A DNA stretch of 64,000 nt from Jeotgalibacillus sp. S-D1 (GTDB taxonomy: Bacteria; Bacillota; Bacilli; Bacillales; Jeotgalibacillaceae): positions 310,001 through 374,000 of the forward strand of contig NZ_SMZR01000003.1 of assembly GCF_004358665.1 (NCBI RefSeq), written 5' to 3'. Below the pieces are notes generated by a model. It did not search any database. It was not told where the DNA came from and worked only from the letters and a program-made list of their open reading frames with translations. Numbering within the stretch: position 1 is the first letter of the stretch; each line of letters starts with the position of its first letter. This document shows positions 16,577 to 26,102 of the stretch, piece after piece. The position numbers and the translations under genes were made by a program.

Positions 16577-17296
16577 TTATTTACGCTGTGTCTGATCAAA
16601 GAAGACAAAATTCCCTGGCGTGTGACGGGACTGAGTATGTTCAAACATGACGCCATCAGCATTAAAAATGTGGCTTGTCACCACCACGACGCTGTTGAAT
16701 CCATCAAGCTTTAAATAGTTCTCGTCCGTCTCCGTTGTTCGTTCCACCACCATTTTACGCTTAGCGGTGACCGCCCTTTGGTTCAATTCCCGATCCAGAT
16801 ATTCATAGATCGAGTCCTCTGCGATCTCTACGGTCAACTCTTTTGCGACATCCTTACGGAAATAATTATAGTCCATGATAACCGGGTTGCCCTCTAAATG
16901 ACGGACACGCTGGATATGGTACACTTCCACACCGATCGGGAGCAGCGTATGCTCATGAATGGCTTCATCCACCGTTAGTTCTTCAAACCTGATTACTTTT
17001 GTTTCATGCAGCTTATGATTTCTGAGGGCAAACTCTTTAAAGGTTTCCGTCTCCCCATATATATACTCATTCTGCTTAAAGTCCTGATAAATCACCCGTG
17101 CTCCCTGCCCATGCTTCGTTTGCACATACCCGTCGCTTATGAGGTTTCCAATTGCCCGCCGCACCGTATTCCGTGAGCAGTCATATTCTTTAACGAGGGT
17201 ATTTTCCGAAGGGAGCAGCTGCTGGTACTCGTAAATATTTTTTTCTATTTTCTGTTTTAGGTCTTCATATATTTCTATGTATTTTGTTTTTGGCAT
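16577..17296 (-). CDS. treR: Trehalose operon repressor, GntR/HutC family
   Basis: 239 residues, the length of Bacillus TreR (238). N-terminal winged helix ('LLPSENTLVKEYDCSRNTVRRAI', split by residue 40) and a C-terminal UTRA effector domain ('QRVRHLEGNPVIMDYNYF', 'RTTETDENYLKL', 'FEHTQSRHTPGNFVFFDQTQR'). TreR binds palindromic TTGT...ACAA-type operators and is released by trehalose 6-phosphate. In this window the fitting operator is at 13609 between treP and the glycosidase gene. No similar palindrome was seen at its own promoter. Confidence 0.85.
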   Translation of the reverse strand: MPKTKYIEIYEDLKQKIEKNIYEYQQLLPSENTLVKEYDCSRNTVRRAIGNLISDGYVQTKHGQGARVIYQDFKQNEYIYGETETFKEFALRNHKLHETKVIRFEELTVDEAIHEHTLLPIGVEVYHIQRVRHLEGNPVIMDYNYFRKDVAKELTVEIAEDSIYEYLDRELNQRAVTAKRKMVVERTTETDENYLKLDGFNSVVVVTSHIFNADGVMFEHTQSRHTPGNFVFFDQTQRK

Positions 17297-17420
17297 GAGT
17301 GCCTCCTATTATAGTACCTGCCTTACTACGCATAAGTCTCTAAATGTTTATATTGTAGATAGTAACATAATTTTTCAGAGGATTTCTCATTTCCTGCCAA
17401 ATGGTCTCCCCCTCACCAAC

Positions 17421-17450
17421 CGCCTGCTGTCTCATTTGCGACAGCAGGCG
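17421..17450. terminator. Perfect hairpin between treR and the next HTH gene
   Basis: 11-bp stem CGCCTGCTGTC / GACAGCAGGCG with an 8-base loop; no strong T run on either side, so terminator function is likely but not certain. Confidence 0.5.
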
Positions 17451-17475
17451 ATTTCATTACAAATCCGGTTCATTA

Positions 17476-17937
17476 TTACTCTAAATATTTATCCTTTAAT
17501 TGGTCACTGCCGATGCCACCAATCACCATTAGTACTAATGGTGCAAAATTCACCACAACATTCGGTAAGCCTTCCAGCAGGATATTTGTTCCAAAAAAAT
17601 AATTCGATCCGATAATAATTATTTTTGACACTAACAAAAAGACGCCTAATAAAAACACACTATCGAACAATAATTTCCACTTTGGGTACGCCAATTGCTT
17701 ACTATCTTGAATTACTTTTTCTGTCAACACTCGATCACTCCTCAACAGTTCATCTATCGTAATACCAAATAAATCACTTAGATCAATGATTACCTCAATA
17801 TTTGGATAGTTTTTTCCTGTCTCCCATTTTGAAACGGACTGACGACTAACGTGAATCTTTTCAGCAAGCTCTGCTTGTGACCACCTCTTTTTTTCTCTTT
17901 CACTTTTTAATCGTTCGCTAAAATTCATCATTCTCAT
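17476..17937 (-). CDS. HTH regulator with C-terminal membrane segments
   Basis: 153 residues: an XRE-type helix-turn-helix ('SQAELAEKIHVSRQSVSKWE', residues about 19-38) followed by two hydrophobic segments (about 88-108 and 127-145). Such membrane-tethered XRE regulators are common in Bacilli and often sense envelope stress or a partner membrane protein; the signal is unknown. The start is ambiguous between three closely spaced ATGs; AAGGAAAGG lies just before the first. Confidence 0.8.
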   Translation of the reverse strand: MRMMNFSERLKSEREKKRWSQAELAEKIHVSRQSVSKWETGKNYPNIEVIIDLSDLFGITIDELLRSDRVLTEKVIQDSKQLAYPKWKLLFDSVFLLGVFLLVSKIIIIGSNYFFGTNILLEGLPNVVVNFAPLVLMVIGGIGSDQLKDKYLE

Positions 17938-18366
17938 CGCCTTTCCTTACAATTCTAGTATTAAAGAAGTGAATAGATGAAGTAAAGCTAGTTCTAGGCG
18001 CATCAAGGCGCAACCTCTAGTTGCACCCTGAAAAATCCCATTGATCCAGCTGGTTTTTTCAGCATTTTATCTTACAATTACTTGATTCCATTTTAAAACA
18101 TAAAAGACTCCTACGATTATAAAGTACCCACTAAAAATTAGATGGAATCTGCTTCCACAGAAAACAATATGGAGACCTAAACCCGTTTTAATTATTGACC
18201 GGCTCAGGGAAACATTGGCTGGAGAGCTCGTCCCCTTGCACTTTTCATCAGATCCCAGTAAAGTATATACTGATTAACGTTTATTCCAATCCGTAGTCAT
18301 TGAGATAAAAGCATTTAACTATACATTTCGGGAACAAGTTTCCCTTTAAAGAAAGGCAGATAGAAG
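17938..18366. other. Intergenic stretch with dus promoter
   Basis: Contains a hairpin GGCGCAAC / GTTGCACC at 18007-18027 and a promoter-like pair TTGCAC (18236-18241), 17-base spacer, TAAAGT (18259-18264), which would drive the dihydrouridine synthase gene. No coding region was recognised. Confidence 0.5.
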
Positions 18367-19365
18367 ATGAAAGATAATTTTTGGCATGAACTGCCGCGGC
18401 CGTTTTTTGTTTTGGCGCCAATGGAGGCAGTGACGGATGTCGTTTTTCGTCATGTCGTGAGTGAAGCAGCAAGACCTGACGTATTTTTTACAGAGTTTAC
18501 GAATTCGGAAAGCTACTGTCATCCGAGAGGAAAAGACAGTGTCAAGGGGCGCTTGACGTTTACTGAGGATGAGCAGCCGATCGTCGCTCATATCTGGGGA
18601 GACAAGCCTGAGTACTTCCGTCAAATGAGTATTGGAATGGCTGAAATGGGCTTTCGCGGTATCGATATAAATATGGGCTGCCCTGTGCAGAACGTTGCGG
18701 CGAATGGAAAAGGATCAGGGCTTATCCGCCATCCGGAAAAAGCAGCGGAAATCATCCAGGCAGCCAAAGCTGGAGGTCTTCCTGTTTCCGTGAAGACGCG
18801 TCTTGGCTATACGGAAGTGGATGAGTGGCATGACTGGCTCAGACATATTCTTGAACAGGATATCGCCAACCTGTCGATTCATCTCCGGACGAAAAAAGAG
18901 ATGAGTAACGTGCCGGCTCACTGGGAGCTGATTCCTGAGATCAAAAAGCTCCGCGATGAGATCGCACCGCATACGCTTCTAACAATTAACGGTGATATCG
19001 AGGACCGGCAGATGGGCCTTGAGCTCGCTGAAAAATACGGCATCGATGGTGTTATGATCGGACGAGGAATTTTCCAAAATCCGTTTGCGTTTGAAAAGGA
19101 AAAGAAAGAGCATACGAGCGCGGAACTGCTTGACCTGCTTCGCCTGCAGCTTGATCTTCACGACAAGTACGCTGAAGAACTGGAGCCACGTCCCTTTAAA
19201 CCGCTTCGACGCTTTTTCAAGATCTACGTCCGCGGATTCCGTGGTGCAGGTGAATTAAGAAATCGTCTGATGGATACAGAATCCACTGACGAAGTTCGTG
19301 CGCTTCTTAATGAGTTTATGATGAAGGATGGCTTGAAGGAAGAGGAAGGGTTTTCTGTTTCTTAA
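18367..19365 (+). CDS. tRNA-dihydrouridine synthase family protein
   Basis: 332 residues, an FMN-binding TIM barrel. '[12 protein letters not shown]' (17-28) is the family start motif, and '[13 protein letters not shown]' carries the catalytic Cys105. The C-terminal helical tRNA-binding part is present. The usual 'IHGRT' FMN/tRNA loop reads 'IHLRTKKEM' here, which sets this clade apart from DusA/B/C. It reduces uridines in tRNA D-loops with NADPH; the position modified cannot be predicted. AAAGG lies 6-10 bases before the ATG. A terminator follows. Confidence 0.88.
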   Translation: MKDNFWHELPRPFFVLAPMEAVTDVVFRHVVSEAARPDVFFTEFTNSESYCHPRGKDSVKGRLTFTEDEQPIVAHIWGDKPEYFRQMSIGMAEMGFRGIDINMGCPVQNVAANGKGSGLIRHPEKAAEIIQAAKAGGLPVSVKTRLGYTEVDEWHDWLRHILEQDIANLSIHLRTKKEMSNVPAHWELIPEIKKLRDEIAPHTLLTINGDIEDRQMGLELAEKYGIDGVMIGRGIFQNPFAFEKEKKEHTSAELLDLLRLQLDLHDKYAEELEPRPFKPLRRFFKIYVRGFRGAGELRNRLMDTESTDEVRALLNEFMMKDGLKEEEGFSVS

Positions 19366-19392
19366 GTGTTAGTATTAAATGATTTTTAGTAG

Positions 19393-19422
19393 AGAGGAGA
19401 GCCCTAGAGCTTTTCTCTTTTT
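19393..19422 (+). terminator. Terminator after the dus gene
   Basis: AGAGGAGAGC / GCTTTTCTCT (two G-T pairs) followed by TTTTTT. Confidence 0.7.
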
Positions 19423-19546
19423 TGTATTGAATTAGAGGAGAACCCCCGCTATCTTCCCGACCGAAAAATGAAACCTTAAATATCATGCTCATAATTGGTT
19501 GTCCTTTAGAATAATGTTTATGGATACCTAAAGAGGAGGAGTGCCC

Positions 19547-19786
19547 TTGGTAACACCTAATTCAAACTATTCCCAATCTGGAAGTTTCCAGTACAGAACA
19601 TTCATCGACCCTTTCGTCGTGAGCCGGCTGCAATCTGTCCTTGGAGCAAATATGATTGTCGAGACGACCAGAGATTCCATCCGTGGTGAACTCATGGAAG
19701 TCCAACCCGATCATATTGCTTTAAAAGCTGGTGATTCGACCATCTTTGTCCGCATCCAGCAAATCGTTTCCGTAATGCCAATCTGA
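19547..19786 (+). CDS. DUF2642-family small protein
   Basis: 79 residues from the TTG at 19547 (GAGGAGG seven bases upstream); the GTG at 19541 touches the ribosome binding site. The compact beta-rich domain 'LGANMIVETTRDSIRGELMEVQPDHIAL' pattern and final 'IFVRIQQIVSVMP' match DUF2642, seen in Bacillus YuzF and in spore-associated proteins. It probably adopts an Sm-like barrel. Function is unknown. Downstream, AAAACACT / AGTGTTTT (19914-19961) may be its terminator, although 128 bp away. Confidence 0.75.
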   Translation: MVTPNSNYSQSGSFQYRTFIDPFVVSRLQSVLGANMIVETTRDSIRGELMEVQPDHIALKAGDSTIFVRIQQIVSVMPI

Positions 19787-20037
19787 CCTTTACAAAGAAG
19801 GTTTACTCACCTTTCATGTTAACTGCAGTATATTCATGTTATTCATAGCTTTTGTTACATACCCTAGTACGCCGCTTTGTGACTTCCCTGGTTAGCGGGA
19901 AGGATTGGTAAGAAAAACACTTTAGAAAATCTCTACCAACTTCATTGCAATGTAGTGTTTTGTTTCTCATTCATCATTTAACCACTATTCAATTAGTGTA
20001 AAGCAGTCCGATTGATGAAGTGTGCACACTAAAAACA

Positions 20038-20066
20038 ACCCCCTCTCCTCTAACCGGAAAGGGGGT
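20038..20066 (-). terminator. Terminator of the GH16 gene
   Basis: ACCCCCTCTCC / GGAAAGGGGGT (one mismatch); on minus it is followed by TGTTTTTAG. Confidence 0.75.
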
Positions 20067-20074
20067 CGCGCTGT

Positions 20075-23000
20075 TTACTTCTTCACTGTTACTTTTGTTG
20101 CTTTGCTGGTGTTGTTTTCAGCATCTGTTGCTGTGACGTGAAGAACGGTTGACTGCTTTTGTTTGGGAATTTTCACTTTGAAATTGCCCTTGCGATCTGC
20201 TTTGGAAGTTCCAAGGACCTTTTTGCCCGCTTTGACCGTGATTTTTGCATTGGCCTCTGCTTTTCCTGTGACAGAAACAGATTTGCTATCTACATTTTTT
20301 ACTTTTGGAGCTGGCGGAGCCGTTTTATCCACGACACTCACAGTGGCAGTGTCACTGGTATTGCCGGCTGCATCTTTTGCCGTAACCTTAATGATTGTTC
20401 CAGCTTTTTGTTTTGGTATTTTGACTTTGTAGACACCCGCTGTATTTGCAGTTGCCTTATGCTTTTTATTTCCGATCATCACAGTAACAACCGATCCGGC
20501 TTCCGCTTTTCCGGTTACTTGTTTCGCATGATCCGATACTTCTTTAACGGTCGGAACCTTTGGAGCTGTTTTATCTTTTACCTTGATCTTCAGCTCTTTG
20601 CTCACATTCCCAGCCTCGTCTGTTGCTGTAATCTTCAGCACAGACCCAGCCTTTTGCTTTGGAATGGTTACCTCATAGGCACCTTCAGCATTTGCGGTCG
20701 CTGTGTATTCTGCTTTCTTATTCGTCACAGTGACGACCGATCCGGCTTCTACTTTCCCGGTTACTGCTGTTGACTGATCCGATACTTTATCCGCTGTTGG
20801 TTTGTTCGGAGCCGTTTTATCTTTTACCGTAATACTCAGAACTTTGCTGACATTTCCATCCGCATCCGTTGCCGTAATCTTCAGCACAGACCCTGCTTTT
20901 TGTTTTGGAATCTTTACCTTATAAGCACCCGAAGCATCCGATGTTGCTGTATAGGTTTTTGTTCCACTTGTTACCGTTACAACCGAGCCAGCTTCTGTTT
21001 CACCGGTTACCTCTTTCGATTGATCAGACACTTCGTTCGCTGTTGGAATAACGGGACCGGCTGCAAACTTATGGGTGTAAACCTGCTCACCGTATTCAGC
21101 CTGTCCGCCTTCAGCTAACCCATAGGTAAACCAGTATTTGATTTCATCGCCCTCTTTTACATCTAATGTGTAAACAGAGTAGTTCTCTCCGGCTTTGTTC
21201 ATGTTAATATTTTGTTGAGTTGTGCCATTTTTAATATAATGAATAATCGCCCATGGAGCATCGTTCACATAAAACTCCACGGAATTTTCCTTTATCGTGC
21301 CAACACCATAGCCTTCCTTCTCCGGTTCCGGCTCTTCAGGATTTTCATCTTCCGCTGGCAATGCCGGGATTTCATATAGATGCACATTATCAACCGTCAC
21401 AACATGCTCTTCCAGCGCTTTCTGCCCTTCCACTTTACCTAATGCAAGCACAAGCTTTGCAGCAGGATCTGTCTTCTTTTCATGCGTAAACTCAATCGCA
21501 TAGGTGTTTAGCTCTTCATTGATTTCTACCTTTTCCCATAAATATTTGTCATAGTCGGCACTTTCTACAATCGCATCAATTTTTCTTCCAATTGAAGACG
21601 ACAGATCAACGACCAATCGGTATGACTTGGATTCTTCTAATGCCAGTCCAAGCTGACTGAATTGAATACTCCAGAATTCATTGCCAAGTGATGGAATCGT
21701 AATTTTATTTTTTTCACCTTCAATTTTAGACGTTGCGCCAACATCCGACCATAATGCCCAAGAAGCATTGCCATCTTTAAATGAAGGATTTTTAATTTTA
21801 TTTTCAGCAGGGTGTTTCATCTCAAGCACGACATTATCAATCGTTACGCCATGCTTTTCACTATCAGCATATTTGCCCAATAAGAAGTTGAGTTCAACTG
21901 CTTCTTCTGCCGATGCTTTAAATGAATAGGTGTATCGTTGACTTTCCTCCGTTAACGAAATTTCCTTTTCGAACACTCTTTTCATTTCACTGTTTTGAAT
22001 GACCAATTCCATGTCCCTCGGGATGGTTGAACTGGCATCAAAGGAAACTAAATACTCCTTGTCTTTATAAAGCTGAAGGTCTGTCTGTTTAAATTGTACA
22101 GCCCATTTTTCAGCTCCTTCACCGCTTTTATCAAATGCAGGAATACTAATTTCCGCTTTGCCGTTTTTCACTTCTATTTCATCGATAAAATCATCTTTGT
22201 CCTTCCAGCTCCAGGCTGACCACTCAGAAAGCTCCTGACTGAATGAACCATTCTTTAACGGGAACAACTGGTCCAATGGCAGCTTCGGAATGATATCGAC
22301 AATCACTTTAGCGGTATCAACCTTGTTGCCATCCTCTGTCGTTACTGTGATGTCAGCTGTTCCATTTGCTACTGCCGTCACGACCCCGCTGGTGCTTACT
22401 GTCGCAACACTGTTATCACTTGAAGACCATGTAACCTTCTTATTTGTTGCATTTGAAGGGGCAATGGCTGCAGAAAGTTTGCTAGTTTGGCCCTTTGCAG
22501 TTAGTTCAACTTCAGATTTATTAATCTCTACTCCTGTAACCGGGATCTCCACTTCTTCCTCAGTTTCCGGATCGCTATATACACGAACGTAATCTACTTG
22601 CATTGACACCGGGAAATCCTCTGGTGCCGGTTCAACACCGCCATCAAACCATCCGCCCATTGCAAGGTTCATAATCAGATAGAAATCCTGATCAAACGGT
22701 GCATATGGATTGTCTTGCACTGCCGCTGAGAACCATTCCTCTTTTGTCACTCTGTAGAAGAACTTTCCATCCACGTACCAGCTGATGGCATCTTCCTCCC
22801 AGATCAAGCTGTACACATGGTAGTCCGTATCAATTCTTCCTCCGTCTTCAAAGTTTTGTTCGCCTGAAAGATACGTATTTTGAGGCCATTCACCGCCAAA
22901 GTGCAGCGCGCCGCTTGTCGTCCCAGGAACACGTCCTCTGGCTTCCATGACATCGATTTCACCTGAAGATGCCCATGATCCATAAACCTCATCATTTGGC

Positions 23001-24616
23001 AGCATCCAAAGTGCCGGCCATGCGCCTGAAACTGCCGGAAGCTTCGCACTAAAATCAACTCTTCCGTACTTGAATTTGAATTTATCCTCTGTCGTAATCT
23101 TTCCTGAAGAATACGGAGCCACACGTTCAGGATCCTGCGGGAATGTCTTCGGATCCTCAAATGACTTAATCGTTAATTTGCCGTCTTCCACAAAAACATT
23201 CTCTTCGCTATCTGTGTAATGCTGAAGCTCATTATTTCCCCAGCCCCATGTACCCGGGTCATCATTTAAATAATAACCGGTGTCATAATTCCATTTGCTT
23301 TCATCTAATTCCGTTCCATCAAACTCATCATTCCATTCTAAATCCCAGCCTTCTATGGCTGAATCCTCCGATGTACCAACCTGTATATCATCCAGCACGA
23401 CATCATCCGGGCGATAGGCATCCGGGTTTCCAATAAATTTATATTGAACATAGTTGCTGCCAATATCCCCGCCCTTTTCGCCATCCAATGGATAGCCGAT
23501 GCGGAGCTCCACGTCTTCCTGAACCGGCTGGAACCAAAGACCAAAGATGTAATCCGTCCAATATCCCCACTGATTGGCTGACGACATTCTGTTGTAGCCA
23601 TTAGCGGAATAACTGAATCCAGTTACAGCTGCATCTAAAATATTGACCCATTCACCGTCAACCTTTACTTCATATACGAAGTTATCAACTTCTTTTTTTG
23701 TAGCGGCTCCGCCATCGATTTTGGGAATAGGCATTCCGATTGCCCCGTTTTTATCCGCTTCAAAGGTGGCTCTGCCATCGTAATTTGTAATGACGTGAGA
23801 ATTCCTAACCGGAACCGTCACCTTTAACGTGTAATCAACAAAAACATCCGGATTGGTTTTGGATGCGACTCTGACCTGCATCGTTTCTTCTACCGGATCA
23901 AACCAATATCCACCCGGACCTTCCCACCAGTTTCCAAAGTTTTTATCATAAACCCATCCGCTGCCTGCATTATTATCAATTGAAACCCACTCATCATCCT
24001 GCTTCACGAAAAGGGCAACATCATCTTTAACATCTTTAAATGTTGCACCGCTGTTGAATTTCGGGAATTCAAATCCTGTACCGCCAGACGGTGATACATC
24101 AAGTGAAGTAGCACCCGCCGGAGCCATTGATGTAATAACCTGAGGGTCTGCCGGCGTCACATTTAACGTATACTCAACAAAAACATCGGTATTTGTTTTT
24201 GATGCGACTCTGACCTGCATCGTTTCCTCTACCGGATTGAACCAGTAGCCGCCGGGACCTTCCCACCAGTTTCCGAAGTTCTTATCGTAGATCCATCCAC
24301 TGGCCGCATTATTGTCAATCGAAACCCACTCACCATCCTGCTTCACCAAAAGATCAATATCATTCTTTACATCTTCAAAAGAAGCGCCATTATTGAACTT
24401 AGGAAATTCAAATCCGGTCCCTCCATCTAAGCCTACCTGAATAGTTGTCGCACCAGCTGGCGCCATCGTCGTAATCGTCTGCGCTGCAGCAGCCTCAGCT
24501 TCACTCCCGCTTACCCCTTCTGCATTGGTATTTAAAATGGCAACATTGAATAAAAGCATGTTCAGCACTAAAACAACAACCATCATTTTCATTCTTTTTG
24601 CTTTTGATTTCCTCAA
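20075..24616 (-). CDS. Secreted multidomain GH16 beta-1,3-glucanase (laminarinase type)
   Basis: 1513 residues. Signal peptide 1-33; two nearly identical tryptophan-rich modules (about 46-155 and 158-268) with 'GNWWEGPGGYWF', and a third diverged one (274-397). GH16 catalytic domain 422-683 with 'GEIDVMEARG': nucleophile Glu553 and acid/base Glu558. Then a Big_2 Ig-like domain (690-775), two CBM4/9-like modules (about 785-1080), a CBM56-like beta-1,3-glucan-binding module (about 1095-1180) and four 80-residue bacterial Ig-like repeats to the end. It degrades beta-1,3- or mixed glucans outside the cell. Start choice TTG 24616 or the ATG eight codons in is uncertain; both lack an ideal ribosome binding site. 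A perfect CcpA site lies upstream. Confidence 0.9.
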   Translation of the reverse strand: MRKSKAKRMKMMVVVLVLNMLLFNVAILNTNAEGVSGSEAEAAAAQTITTMAPAGATTIQVGLDGGTGFEFPKFNNGASFEDVKNDIDLLVKQDGEWVSIDNNAASGWIYDKNFGNWWEGPGGYWFNPVEETMQVRVASKTNTDVFVEYTLNVTPADPQVITSMAPAGATSLDVSPSGGTGFEFPKFNSGATFKDVKDDVALFVKQDDEWVSIDNNAGSGWVYDKNFGNWWEGPGGYWFDPVEETMQVRVASKTNPDVFVDYTLKVTVPVRNSHVITNYDGRATFEADKNGAIGMPIPKIDGGAATKKEVDNFVYEVKVDGEWVNILDAAVTGFSYSANGYNRMSSANQWGYWTDYIFGLWFQPVQEDVELRIGYPLDGEKGGDIGSNYVQYKFIGNPDAYRPDDVVLDDIQVGTSEDSAIEGWDLEWNDEFDGTELDESKWNYDTGYYLNDDPGTWGWGNNELQHYTDSEENVFVEDGKLTIKSFEDPKTFPQDPERVAPYSSGKITTEDKFKFKYGRVDFSAKLPAVSGAWPALWMLPNDEVYGSWASSGEIDVMEARGRVPGTTSGALHFGGEWPQNTYLSGEQNFEDGGRIDTDYHVYSLIWEEDAISWYVDGKFFYRVTKEEWFSAAVQDNPYAPFDQDFYLIMNLAMGGWFDGGVEPAPEDFPVSMQVDYVRVYSDPETEEEVEIPVTGVEINKSEVELTAKGQTSKLSAAIAPSNATNKKVTWSSSDNSVATVSTSGVVTAVANGTADITVTTEDGNKVDTAKVIVDIIPKLPLDQLFPLKNGSFSQELSEWSAWSWKDKDDFIDEIEVKNGKAEISIPAFDKSGEGAEKWAVQFKQTDLQLYKDKEYLVSFDASSTIPRDMELVIQNSEMKRVFEKEISLTEESQRYTYSFKASAEEAVELNFLLGKYADSEKHGVTIDNVVLEMKHPAENKIKNPSFKDGNASWALWSDVGATSKIEGEKNKITIPSLGNEFWSIQFSQLGLALEESKSYRLVVDLSSSIGRKIDAIVESADYDKYLWEKVEINEELNTYAIEFTHEKKTDPAAKLVLALGKVEGQKALEEHVVTVDNVHLYEIPALPAEDENPEEPEPEKEGYGVGTIKENSVEFYVNDAPWAIIHYIKNGTTQQNINMNKAGENYSVYTLDVKEGDEIKYWFTYGLAEGGQAEYGEQVYTHKFAAGPVIPTANEVSDQSKEVTGETEAGSVVTVTSGTKTYTATSDASGAYKVKIPKQKAGSVLKITATDADGNVSKVLSITVKDKTAPNKPTADKVSDQSTAVTGKVEAGSVVTVTNKKAEYTATANAEGAYEVTIPKQKAGSVLKITATDEAGNVSKELKIKVKDKTAPKVPTVKEVSDHAKQVTGKAEAGSVVTVMIGNKKHKATANTAGVYKVKIPKQKAGTIIKVTAKDAAGNTSDTATVSVVDKTAPPAPKVKNVDSKSVSVTGKAEANAKITVKAGKKVLGTSKADRKGNFKVKIPKQKQSTVLHVTATDAENNTSKATKVTVKK

Positions 24617-24729
24617 TACGTACTCATCTCCCGTTTGTTTTTAATTGATACCTTTTCGTGACAGGACTTTTTCTTCTCTGAAAAGTTAAAGATCCCTCCT
24701 TTAAATAAAATTTCTCCTGAATACAAGGA

Positions 24730-24760
24730 CGAACTCACCTTTTCATGCCCAAGGTGTTCG
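24730..24760 (-). other. Hairpin in the long GH16 leader
   Basis: CGAAC-TC-ACCTT pairs with AAGGT-GTTCG. If the promoter is near 24800 the leader is about 180 bases and holds this structure. No known riboswitch class was recognised. Confidence 0.35.
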
Positions 24761-24782
24761 ATCAAATGACCACTGAACCGTT

Positions 24783-24796
24783 TGTCAGCGCTTACA
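24783..24796 (-). promoter_or_regulatory. Perfect CcpA (cre) site upstream of the glucanase gene
   Basis: TGTAAGCGCTGACA on the minus strand meets the cre consensus TGWAANCGNTNWCA at all positions. TATACA at about 24806-24811 next to it is a possible -10. Catabolite repression of a polysaccharide hydrolase is the expected outcome. Confidence 0.7.
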
Positions 24797-25081
24797 TTTG
24801 TTTTGTATATCATGACGTAAAAGGCTCCATTGGCTGATTTGCGTTTTTTGTCCTACGTGGGACATTTGAATATAACTATAAATCATTCATTATTTATTAC
24901 AACATTTTTTTACAATAATGAATGATTTATTTGGACGAATTATTAAAGTTTGCTGTTGGTTTGGAACGCTTTTCGAATCCGAGGGCTAAGCCTCTTATTA
25001 CTGAAACAGCGGGGTTCAGACGTGCAAAATCTACCATGAACGTTAACAAATTTTCTATGTAAATATGAATTTTTATTTTTT

Positions 25082-25555
25082 CTAAACTTTATATTTATTT
25101 ACGAGCTCCACAGGGATATGACAATAAACCTCCGGACATTTATCTAGCCGGTCCTGATGCTCCTCTGCACTCCGCACATAATTGGCAAGCGGCAATACTT
25201 CAACAACGATGCGATCAGCATCCTGTCTCTCCTGTATAAACGCCTCCGCTGCTTCTAAATGCTTACGCTCTTCACTATACACGCCCGTTCTGTATTTCTC
25301 CCCAACATCATCCCCCTGCTGATTTACACTATACGGATCAATGATTTCAAAAAAATAGTACATCAGCTTTTCCATTTTGACAACTTTCGGATCAAATTCT
25401 GTTTTCACACATTCCGCAAAGCCATCATACGGGCCCTCCAATGTATTGCCTGCTCCATTCGCTCTGCCTGCTTCTGTAAACGTGACACCTGGCAGCGTTT
25501 TGATAAATGCCTGCACTCCCCAAAGACATCCTCCTGCAAAATAGACTGTTTCCAT
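25082..25555 (-). CDS. msrA: Peptide-methionine (S)-S-oxide reductase
   Basis: 157 residues, close to the shortest MsrA proteins. The active-site motif is 'GGCLW' (usual GGCFW) with catalytic Cys10. 'FDPKVVKMEKLMYYFFEIIDP' and 'QQGDDVGEKYRTGVY' are the family's substrate and Asp/Glu loops (QGxDxGxQYRS in typical members). Cys140 may act as resolving residue in 'KCPEVYCHI'. It repairs oxidised methionine in proteins. AGAGGTG precedes the ATG. No neighbour on the same strand is close enough to form an operon. Confidence 0.9.
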   Translation of the reverse strand: METVYFAGGCLWGVQAFIKTLPGVTFTEAGRANGAGNTLEGPYDGFAECVKTEFDPKVVKMEKLMYYFFEIIDPYSVNQQGDDVGEKYRTGVYSEERKHLEAAEAFIQERQDADRIVVEVLPLANYVRSAEEHQDRLDKCPEVYCHIPVELVNKYKV

Positions 25556-25667
25556 TTTGTTTCACCTCTTTGTATGTTGAACGTACCAATTAATCTATGC
25601 TTTTAAAAGTGATTTCCCCTATGAAAGATTGAACCTGATTATACCATTTTATTAAAATGCAGTTTCA

Positions 25668-26090
25668 CTATTCATTGAAAAGGGGCTTCAAATAGTCTGC
25701 GTGACCGCGTATTAGTTCAACTTCTTCATCTGAAGACAGCCAAAAAAATTGAAAGGTAAGTCCTTGTTCTTCTCCTCCGCCTGTTGGATTGTGTTCCCAC
25801 TCATCAGTCATTTCATCACATACGATTTTATAAAAATACCTATGATGGATCACACCATCATCATTTCTCCAAAAGTCTTCTGCAATCATTTTTTTCACTT
25901 CAAACCTGTTAATCCCAGTTTCTTCTTTTATTTCTCTGCTTACTGCGCTGTATGGTTCTTCATCTTCTTTTACTGTGCCTTTAGGGATCTGGAAGCCCGC
26001 CTCAGGGATACCCTTGTGCCGAAATGCCAGTACCTGTTTCTTACCATTTCTTACTCTTGTGACGTATCCATAAGCTTTTTTGGGTGTCAT
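25668..26090 (-). CDS. Nudix hydrolase
   Basis: 140 residues from the ATG at 26090 (GAGGAAG seven bases upstream; the GTG at 26096 is less well placed). The Nudix box is complete: Gly, then 'EDEEPYSAVSREIKEETGI', giving GX5EX7REXXEEXG(I). It hydrolyses a nucleoside diphosphate linked to some moiety; substrate unknown. It begins a few bases after the stop of the beta-lactamase gene on the same strand, so the two are probably cotranscribed. Confidence 0.88.
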   Translation of the reverse strand: MTPKKAYGYVTRVRNGKKQVLAFRHKGIPEAGFQIPKGTVKEDEEPYSAVSREIKEETGINRFEVKKMIAEDFWRNDDGVIHHRYFYKIVCDEMTDEWEHNPTGGGEEQGLTFQFFWLSSDEEVELIRGHADYLKPLFNE

Positions 26091-26102
26091 CCACACACTT
26101 CC

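Noticed and set aside
24613-24813. 66-codon frame on minus directly upstream of the GH16 gene, whose stop overlaps the TTG start (TTGA)
   Set aside because: The frame spans the cre site and the hairpin leader, has no family resemblance and no good ribosome binding site at its ATG; the 4-base overlap may be chance, although coupling cannot be excluded.
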